Source of the DNA: Heterostelium multicystogenum
Taxonomy: Eukaryota; Evosea; Eumycetozoa; Acytosteliales; Acytosteliaceae
Direction: 5' to 3'
Assembly (NCBI GenBank): GCA_003667245.1
Contig: RCNN01000271.1
Location: 1-19,156, forward strand
Length of the DNA stretch: 19,156 bases
Shown: positions 11,630 to 19,156 of the stretch, piece by piece
Position numbering within the stretch: position 1 is the first letter of the stretch
Layout of the letters: every line of letters begins with the position of its first letter
Notes under the pieces: model-generated
What the model saw: the letters and a program-made list of their open reading frames with translations, nothing else
Databases searched by the model: none
What the model was told of the DNA's origin: nothing
Program-made: the position numbers and the translations under genes

Positions 11630-12582
11630 ATGGATACATACTATTCAACAAATAATAAAAAGAGTAGTACTCTCTCATCTATTCCTTATACTCAAGTATC
11701 ATCCAATGATTCAACTTCATGTGCAGGAACAGAAAACGAGAATTTATATGAAAGCAATAACCACAATATAAATCCAGCAAATTATAAATTTTTTAATATT
11801 GGAGAAGGATTATATAGTCAGTTAGATAAGGAAACAGTAACTTCACTCAAAGTTGCCTCCTCTTGGGGATATTTACTTTGTTTCATTCATTTAGTAAATA
11901 TATTTGATTAAGAAGGAAAATTATTAAATTAATTTATTAATTCATATTTATTTAGTTGATTGGAGTATTTTTATTCTTTTTGGCAGGAGTTGACGATTAT
12001 TTCTACTTAATATGTATTGCATTTATGGCTCATACCTTTAGTGTTTGTTTAGGTATCTTTTCGATTTCCAGAAAGAATGTATTATTAGTGATCAATGTAA
12101 GTAAATTTGTATATTCAAGTTAATTTCAAATTATTTACATTTTAATTAACTTTAATTTAGTATACAATTTATTCTGTAGTTATTTTCGCAATTACCATTT
12201 CAGTCTTTATTATTTCTACTATTATCTCCGACTATTGGTACAACTGGTGGATCATTTTGGAGTTTTCTTCTTTTTAAATGTACAAATCATTGGAATCAAA
12301 TATTTGTTTGGATTGGCAATGAATCTCAAGACTCTTCAAACCAGAGAGATTGAAAGAACTCAAAACTTGTACCCATCTTTACAAACAATTCCAGTTCAAA
12401 CAATTTCCCAACCACAAATCTATGTACCTCAACCAACTCAATTCTATTATGTTGCATATCCACAACAAAATCAACAACAATTCTATCAACCATCAAACAC
12501 CCAATATACTTATCCATATCCACAAAACCCAACCAATGATTTTTCAAACTATTATCCAGCCCAATCAGTTCACAATGTTTAA
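11630..12582 (+). CDS. Four-helix membrane protein with Tyr/Pro/Gln-rich C-terminal tail
   Basis: About 275 residues from exons 11630-11893, 11956-12096 and 12161-12582; introns of 62 and 64 bp, all phase 0. The N-terminal 75 residues are polar and Asn/Ser-rich. Four hydrophobic segments follow: SSWGYLLCFIHLLIGVFLF, YFYLICIAFMAHTFSVCLG, a third beginning YTIYSVVIFAITISVFIIS, and a fourth beginning WWIIFGVFFFLNVQIIG. The tail of about 85 residues is cytosolic if both ends face inward, and is rich in Tyr, Pro and Gln (QIYVPQPTQFYYV, YPQQNQQQFYQP). A one-base gap at the T run 12255-12258 breaks the frame inside helix 4; adding one T joins WWII to GVFFFLN. I do not recognise a family. The topology recalls small tetraspan or MARVEL-like proteins, but no diagnostic motif was found. 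Confidence 0.72.
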
Positions 12583-12656
12583 ATTCTCTAAATATGTCTA
12601 ACCAAATTTAATAAATATAATATTCTATTAACTGATTTTAATTAAATAATTAATGT

Positions 12657-13374
12657 TTATTGCAAAATAGCTTTCATTTCTTGGACTGATTTTCTTGATT
12701 TCCTCAGCATGCTCAGTGAAAGCAGTGTTGATATCGATGAATCTTCCCATTTCATTGAAAACTCCACGGTGGAACTTCAATGTTGGACGAGTTTCAGTTA
12801 GTTTCATTTGAATTGGACTCTTTCCAGAAAGAATACCTGAAAGTTGGGCATTGGCACCAAACACCACCTCCATAACCATATGATACTACCAAACTAAAAG
12901 TATCATAAAATTAGTATTTGTCTTTAAAAAGGGATATCATGATTGCGTTAATACATACCAAGCCTTTCCTTGCCATTCATTAATCAAATAGTCAATGGCA
13001 TTCTTAAGAATTGCTGGGTAACCATGGTTGTACTCTGGGGTAACAAAAACGAATCCATCGAATGAAGCGATCTTAGCTTGCCATTTCTTGGCATGTTCAG
13101 TAGTGTAGTTTCCTCCAATAGCCATTGGTGGGAGGATTTCATCATAGTATGGCAAGTTCCACTCAACCAAATCGATGACCTCAACTTGGAACTCCTTATT
13201 TAAACCTGAAGATTCGATAAACCACTTTAAAGTCAAGACAAAGTCAGAACAACAACACCTACTAAGGTTTACTATTGTTTACTTTGTACATACGTTTGTA
13301 ATATCAAAACCAAGTCTATGAGTACGACCAGATCCGACGATAACAGCTACTTTCTTTAATGCGACAGAGTCCAT
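12657..13374 (-). CDS. NADPH-dependent FMN reductase family flavoprotein
   Basis: About 193 residues with a flavodoxin-like fold; family members use NAD(P)H to reduce FMN, quinones or azo compounds. Exons: 13374-13294, 13224-12959 and 12893-12657; introns of 69 and 65 bp. The N-terminal strand-loop (KKVAVIVGSGRTHRLG) is the FMN phosphate-binding site. The hallmark TPEYNHGYPAILKNAIDYL lies near residues 89-107, and a glycine-rich strand (VSYGYGGGVGANAQL) follows. Two frame breaks occur in exon 3. An extra base in the A run at 12859-12861 separates GGG from GANAQLSG. An extra base in the T run at 12690-12693 hides the natural ending KSVQEMKAILQ-stop at 12657; uncorrected, the frame runs on to 12628 with an unrelated tail. 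The corrected C-terminus is typical of this family. Substrate cannot be deduced. Confidence 0.88.
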
Positions 13375-13516
13375 GTTTTGATGATATGAATATAAAGATA
13401 AAGATTAAATGTTGGTAATTAATTTAGTTTATTATGTTTTGTTTAAGTAATTGTTGGATTGAATGATTTAAAGAAAAAGTAGAGCCAAACTATTTATATA
13501 TTCTCAAATCAAAAAG

Positions 13517-13556
13517 TTTCACTAGTGAAATTTGTTGCCCTAGAGCCTCTAAAGAG
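13517..13556. promoter_or_regulatory. Cluster of short palindromes upstream of the flavoprotein gene
   Basis: A perfect 14-bp palindrome, TTTCACTAGTGAAA (13517-13530), with a further matching base pair or two beyond a single mismatch, lies 143 bp upstream of the flavoprotein start codon. It is followed by TAGAGcCTCTA (13541-13551) and the overlapping CTCTaaAGAG (13547-13556). Position and symmetry suit binding sites for a dimeric regulator, but this is inference; no known factor was matched. Confidence 0.3.
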
Positions 13557-13600
13557 CTGTTCTCGGCAAAGAATTAGTTCTTATTCTGGATCATATATGG

Positions 13601-13685
13601 GTGGGGGTTACAGAAACGATCAGTTTTTTTGCAAATTAGCCAAATTTTAAAAATACATTAGTGGTCAAAGGTTGTCAGCCCCCAC
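13601..13685. promoter_or_regulatory. Opposed GTGGGGG / CCCCCAC motifs
   Basis: GTGGGGG at 13601-13607 (within GGGTGGGGGTT) and its reverse complement CCCCCAC at 13679-13685 sit about 70 bp apart. G/T-rich boxes of this general kind are bound by the dictyostelid G-box binding factor in developmental promoters. Whether these are such sites is a guess from composition and location. Confidence 0.25.
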
Positions 13686-14623
13686 TTCGAGGTTCACAAA
13701 GTCTTGCAATCATTAGTTTTTTTAATTGCTATTAAAAAAAATCAGAGCATTGTAGACTCATTTGATGATCCAAAGTCAACCAACACCAAAAGTAGTCCGG
13801 AACCTAAGTCAAAGTTTCACGTTCCAGTATGTGTAAGGGTATATTATTAGCCACAATTTAACAATCAATCATCATGAACATAACAAAACTTTAAGTCATG
13901 ATGAAAACAGTTTACTTTTTCCTCATAGCTAACACTTAATCCTAATAAAGTAACAATCTATCTTTATCTATATCTGATGATCACATCTCTAAAATTAATA
14001 TATATTTATATATATTGGATTTGATTTCTTAAGAATTACTCAACTTTTACATCTTATATGATGTCACATTTACACACACACTTATACATCTAATAATTAG
14101 CACTTCAACTATTAGTTGTTTGATGTACAGCAACAAATTACTAAATTGACGATGCCTTCTTAGTCATTTGAAATTTGTTTAAATTGTGTTGTTAAAGTTA
14201 TTTAAGTTGTTGTTTATTCATTGGAACTCTGTATATATTAGATAATAAGTTGTTATTGTTTAAATGTGGTAAAAAAAGATGATTAAACACACAATGAAAA
14301 ATTCATTTCATTAATTGAATAAATTAAAAGATTTGAATGAGGTTCTACTACTTCCTTCCATTACTTTATTTGCTTTATTGAATGTATTTAATGTAGTAAT
14401 ACCTTACTAGATAGTATTATTTGTGTGTTGATATTTGTTTGTTTGTTAGTAGATACCACTTTAAAGTAAAAGGAAGTCTGTAGTAAGAGAAGAGAAGAAT
14501 CATGTATTTTGAGAGAATATCTTATTTCTTTTCCGATTATTTATATATTCCTTTTATATTGGGATCATCATTCTATATATTATATCTCTTTGTTGCAAAT
14601 ACTTTTTTTTGCACTGAGTACAG

Positions 14624-16177
14624 ATCCACAATCATCATCACATCTTTCAACTCCAAAGAATAACAAAGTCAATAAAAGTATTAAAAAGAAGAATAAACTG
14701 ATATCAGATAACAACAATCATATTCAAAATCAAAATCAAAATCATAATATTAGTAGCAGTAGTAAACAACAACATCAAGTCAATAATAATAATACTATTA
14801 ACTATGATTCAATTGAATATAATAGTAATAAGTTTATAAAATCATTAAAAGATAAGAATACTAGTATTAAAAAGAAGAGAAATAATACAATATTTGCTGA
14901 ATTATTATCGAGTAGTAGTAAGTAATAGTAGCGGTAGTGACAATGGTAGTCTCGATGATTTAAACAAAGTTTATGATATTGGGGATACAGAGTTTGCTAA
15001 TTTCTATCATATGAGATACAACAATAACACAAACAATACAAAAGTTGGAAATAGTAAAACATTAGGATCTGGAAAAAATTGTAAATAATAATAATAATAG
15101 TCAAACAAATGGAGGTTCTCTTCATACCAATTTACTTTCTTCGCCCAATCCATCAAAGAGCAACATTTCAACATCAGATGTTTTAGATAGAAAGAAAACA
15201 AATCAATCATCTGATAGAGTACAAATAACTTCCCCAAATGCAGTGTTTTCATCTGATTCATCGTCGGACATCACTCGTATCATTCAGAGCAATCTAAATA
15301 AAGGCAAGAAGTATAATATTTCATTTGAACAACTGTCGCCAAATACCAAGTCCAATGCGGGCAGTGCGACACTGTCGGTGTGCGTGTAAAGTCACCAACC
15401 ACTTCATTGGATTTCAACAATCTCGACATCAATCTACAGTCGTCCATGAGCAGTGGAGCTGGGCTGGCAAGTTCTGGAAATCTGTCTTCTTCATCTCTGA
15501 GAAAAACAGTTCTACTTAATGAGGAAATTATTTATCTGTTTTGGAATCGATCTATACACAACACAATCAAGGGAATAGAGACAGGTGCACTTCTTTGTGG
15601 TCGAGACGAAAAGACTCATTTTATTATCACAGAATTGCTGTTTCCCAACCAGGTAGGGAGGGATGACAGCTTCGACTGTGTCAATGACGAGCAGATACTC
15701 AGCTATCAACTAGAGCGTAATCTAATCACCTTGGGATGGATACACACCCATCCAACACAAACAGTATTTCTTTCATCAGTGGACATCCATAACCAATATG
15801 CATATCAAACACAGCTTAAAGAATCTATTGCAATTGTTGTAAGTCCAAAGCCCACACCCAACTACGACATTTTTTCGATACGTACAGAAGGAATGGATAT
15901 CATTGGTCGATGTAGATTGAAAGGGTTCCACCCACATGAAAATCCGGAACGGATCTATGGTTCCGCGAAGCATGTCCAAGTTATCAAATCAGCAGAACAC
16001 ATGACCAACATTAACATTATCAACAGCAACAACAATCAACCATCAGTAATCAACCCACAATCACCACAACAAGATCAATCTTTAATTATCACAATCAAAG
16101 ATTTCCGCTCATCTAGCTATCTACACACATATACAGATCTGACCAACATTCAATTTTCTAGAACATCCAATATGTAA
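14624..16177 (+). CDS. AMSH/STAMBP-type JAMM deubiquitinase (5' end unresolved)
   Basis: A zinc metalloprotease that cleaves Lys63-linked ubiquitin chains on endosomal cargo at ESCRT-0. The catalytic MPN+ domain lies at about 15500-15990. The active-site Glu is codon 15578-15580 (GIETGALLCG). The JAMM motif GWIHTHPTQTVFLSSVD has zinc ligands His 15743-15745, His 15749-15751 and Asp 15782-15784. The AMSH-specific second zinc site is present too: His 15788-15790, Cys 15911-15913, and His 15929-15931 and 15935-15937 (CRLKGFHPH). A long Asn/Ser/Lys-rich N-terminal part precedes it, and a Gln/Asn-rich linker with an SLIITIKDFR-like end follows. Three frame breaks occur: extra A at 14920-14921, extra A in the A run 15073-15078, and a missing G at 15377-15378. 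The first coding exon is not identified; 14624 follows a good TACAG acceptor. No MIT domain was recognised in the visible part. Confidence 0.88.
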
Positions 16178-16424
16178 TATAATATTAATAAATAGGTCCT
16201 ATCTTGTTCTATTCAGACCAAAATTCAAATTTCCCTCCTTTTTTATTTGCCAAATTAATTTAACCCATCGCATACTTTTCCTATTAATGATTGACAAACA
16301 AAGCCCAAACTCTTCCTTTTTTAGAAAGATAGATATTGATATAGATACATTAGTAAATACATAGGTTATTAGCCAGCTTATTGAATTGAATCTATATTTG
16401 TATCAAATCTATCATTATATTATA
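16178..16424. other. Short intergenic region before the GATA/SANT gene
   Basis: These 247 bp hold the 3' flank of the JAMM gene and the presumed promoter of the next one. They are AT-rich, with GATAGATATTGATATAGATA-like sequence near 16326-16350. Nothing else was seen. Confidence 0.5.
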
Positions 16425-19156
16425 ATGGAAGTTGAGAGCAGTACAGTGAGCACTCTCAGTGTTGGCAATATGCAGAATATGGACGAGGAGCGTCACCATT
16501 CCGATGACCATGGTGATGATCAGAATCAAATCGAAAAAGAGGAAATGGAAATTGAACAGTTAAATAGAGATATCGTTAGAAATGTATTGTTTAAAAAGCA
16601 TCAGCATCAGGAACTAGACGCGGAGGGCAAGCTGCTCATGACAACACAGCGACTAAACATGGCGCAGAAAGCACTGTTTTTTAATCATCTACAGTCGCAT
16701 TTCTTTAGCCGAGGAAATCTTCCGTTGACCTCCAATACAGATGACGAAGATGCAGCAAGCTATTGTAGCAATACAACGACCTCGAGTGGCATTAGTAACA
16801 ATTTGAACAGCATTTTCTTGTATAATAATAGAGTCGATCACGATGATAGTGAAGGATACAGTGTTGGTGACAGCAGTAGCGATACAACAGTGTTACAAAA
16901 TGACTATGAATTGGTAGACCGTCATTTTATAAATGATATCAATAGTGACACGAGCGATATGGACTTGTACAATTTGCATACAGGAGACGATAGAAAACAA
17001 TCTGATGATGGTGATCACCATGTTGGCAGTGGTAGTCATGATAGAGGAGATCAGGATATGGAGGAAGGACAGGATGAGGAGACCAACATAAATTTAATTG
17101 GTGAATTGAATAAAGCGAACGAGGAGGTACGCACCACCTCCACAGTTGATATCACAGCCATCACTGAAATAACCACAGATATTGAAATCCACACAGACAG
17201 TAATGATCATGATCATGTTGGAGAGCTCCAAAATGACTTGAAGAACGGATTGGTTTCCAATGAAACTGCTCCACAACTTCAAATCATTAATGAAACTAGT
17301 GATGTTAATGTGAATCCTACAGTTAGTGAAAGCGATACGACGTCTACTACTACTTCGGCTCCTTCTGCAGAAGTTGTATTGGAACAAGATAATACTGTTG
17401 ATAAAGTTGAGCAAAAGTCAACGGTGCAATCAGAGGTGGCTCCAAAGAGCCAACCAATCATTTTGAATAAAACAAAAAGAGAGAAGAAACAATGCGACTA
17501 TTGCAGAGAGACTCACCCAACTTACTGGAGGAATGGTCCTAATGGTATTAAGACATTATGTGGCTTTTGTGCTCAAAAATGGGCAGATGGTGAAATTGTA
17601 GTACCAAAAAGAATGGCAGATGGTGTCCTCGAAAGGCCACCAGAGCTAAAGAACCCCAGTGAAGAGTCTGCAACTGAACTACCTGTGATTGAACAACCCA
17701 TAGTTGAGCAACCTGTTAAGCGAAGGCCAGGAAGACCTCCAAAGTCTGCTGCAAAAACAGCTGCTGTCCAACCTATCGTGCAACCAACTGTGGCAGTGAC
17801 TAAAGCAGCACCAGCTAGACCAACCCGAGTTGTTGCAAGCAAACCCCCACCACCAACCAAACCAGCTAATGCATCGGCTAAAACAGCAGCAAAGAAATAC
17901 CAGACTCCGCTCCCAGCTGAACCAACAATAAAGAAGCGTCCAGGAAGAAAGAAGAAATTACAAGAAGTCATAGAAGTAAAAGAAGAGGTTCAAGTTGAAG
18001 CAGAAGTCGAAAAACCAGAATCAGAATCAGAAGATGAGATTGAACAAAGAATAAGTATCGTTAAGACTAGAGCAAGAAAACTATATTCAAAAAGAAAGAA
18101 AAGAAAGACAAGAAATCGCAAAAAAGAAGTTGAGGTACAAAATAAGTTAGCAGGAGTAACATCAAATGCTACGAGTGTAAATAGTAATAATAATAATGAA
18201 TTAAAGTTGAAGATGTGGGGCTGTTACTACGACCACTAATAAGGAGGATCCACTAAGTAAATTTAAGTCAGTGCTAAATCAAGTTGCGATTAGTTTAAAG
18301 AGTCAACAGAGAGAAACAGAAAGAAAAAGAAAAGAGATGGAATTGGAGTTTGCAAAGGTACACAAGGTCGACCCTAACAGATGGACAGACGAAGAAGTAA
18401 ACAAATTTGATCATGCTCTTAAGTCATTTAAGCCAACTGATGTCAACTACTGGCAAAAGGTGGCACAAGCAGTTGGAACCAAATCCGCTGAACAATGCCA
18501 ACTCTATCAATCTAGTAAATTCTCAACACCAAGTAAGTTAACATCACAATACCAACTAATTTTACATATAACAAACTAAATGCATCGATAATAATAGATA
18601 AAAGAGAAAGAAAGAAGATAGTACTAAGGAAGAGACACCTTTCATACTTAATCCAAAGTCACTGAATACTCTAAAGCAAAAAAGAAACTAAGAGAGTTTA
18701 TTGAGGAGCAAACCAGATCAAAGAGGCAGAATATAATTGATACGACTCCATTCAAGAAGATGAATAAGAAGTTTATCCCGGATGACAATGATTCGTCTAT
18801 GGAAGATCTATTCACTTCTAATGACAACGATGTCGATAGCTCAAGTATCAAAACCATTACAAGCAATGCAAATGTAGCAGGCAACAAAGAGGAAGCTGAG
18901 TCATCTGGAGCGGCAACAGACTCCATTGTTACTCCACTCAAAACTTAACAAAGATTACTGGGGTTAGTTATATTCATAGATTTACCAACCAAGTCGTAAG
19001 TTATCAACACCTATTTGATAGTATCTTCAACATTATTAACTAACTTTGACAACAGACCAAGAGAGAAGAAGCATCAACTTAAGCAACAGGCGGCAACTAA
19101 TAATAATACTCCAAATAACAGACAAAAACTAGTAAACCTACGAGAGAGGAAGCAAA
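16425..19156 (+). CDS. GATA-finger, AT-hook and SANT protein, M18BP1/KNL2-like C-terminal half (partial at right end)
   Basis: A large nuclear DNA-binding protein running off the window. The start is the ATG at 16425 (MEVESSTVSTL). Residues 1-340 are acidic and rich in Asp, Asn, Ser and Thr. A GATA-type zinc finger follows: C357-x2-C360-x18-C379-x2-C382 (CDYCRETHPTYWRNG, then CGFCAQKW). Two AT-hook-like motifs come next (RRPGRPPK at 433-440 and KRPGRKKK at 504-511) in a Pro/Ala/Lys-rich linker, then basic and acidic charged clusters. A SANT/Myb domain lies near residues 645-700 (RWTDEEVNKF, NYWQKVAQAVGTKSAEQC). One extra G at 18217-18220 separates it from the GATA part. An intron begins at 18533 (GTAAGT) and ends between 18591 and 18613. 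The next exon has TLKxKKKLREFIEEQ, once one base is added at 18678-18683, and DTTPF. The SANT, TLK..REF and TTP order recalls M18BP1. A further intron is likely at 18995-19055; the 3' reading frame there is unresolved. Confidence 0.8.

Larger units (their letters stand above)
13375..14623. other. Intergenic region between the flavoprotein and JAMM genes
   Basis: These 1.2 kb include the upstream flank of the minus-strand flavoprotein gene and the unresolved 5' part of the JAMM gene. The part at 13500-13850 is noticeably less AT-rich than other gaps and holds several palindromes and a pair of opposed GTGGGGG motifs. The rest (13850-14490) is AT-rich. The segment 14503-14623 resembles an intron, with T-rich DNA ending in TACAG. 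No other gene was found. Confidence 0.5.

Noticed and set aside
17573..17971. A 132-codon open frame on the minus strand inside the GATA/SANT gene
   Set aside because: It is the antisense of a Pro/Ala/Lys-rich linker whose codon bias keeps the opposite strand open. It has no homology-like features.

Overview
The window reads as nuclear DNA of a dictyostelid social amoeba. It is AT-rich, the introns are short (mostly 57-80 bp, with GTATGT or GTAAGT donors and AT-rich interiors), the intergenic DNA is full of A/T runs and (CAA)n, (AAAC)n and (AAAT)n repeats, and the proteins carry Asn/Ser/Gln-rich tracts. Coding GC is too high for D. discoideum, so another dictyostelid is likely; the species cannot be named from this sequence alone. 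No tRNA, rRNA, transposon or CRISPR array was seen.

Layout, left to right: importin-11 (minus, 3' end off the window); a small SLIRP-like RRM protein (plus); a LYR-motif mitochondrial protein (minus); an Esa1/Tip60-type MYST histone acetyltransferase (plus); a signal-peptide, single-pass membrane protein of unknown family (plus); a SHIP-like inositol polyphosphate 5-phosphatase (minus); a long, gene-poor 1.5 kb gap; a four-helix membrane protein with a Tyr/Pro/Gln-rich tail (plus); an NADPH-dependent FMN reductase-type flavoprotein (minus); a 1.1 kb gap containing a cluster of short palindromes; an AMSH-type JAMM deubiquitinase (plus); and a large GATA-finger / AT-hook / SANT protein running off the right end (plus).

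The genes are ordinary unlinked housekeeping and signalling genes; nothing suggests an operon or a horizontally acquired island. Neighbours are often divergent and share intergenic promoter regions.

Two points stand out. First, at least eleven single-base frame breaks at or beside homopolymers interrupt six of the ten genes, yet each gene reads through with its family's conserved sequence when the base is added or dropped. This pattern points to pyrosequencing-style indel errors in the assembly, not to pseudogenes. Second, the last gene's C-terminal half resembles the centromere protein M18BP1/KNL2 (a SANT domain, then a TLKxKxxxREF-like block, then a TTP motif), joined to an N-terminal GATA-type zinc finger and AT-hooks. 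If correct, this is an unusual domain arrangement for a CENP-A deposition factor.
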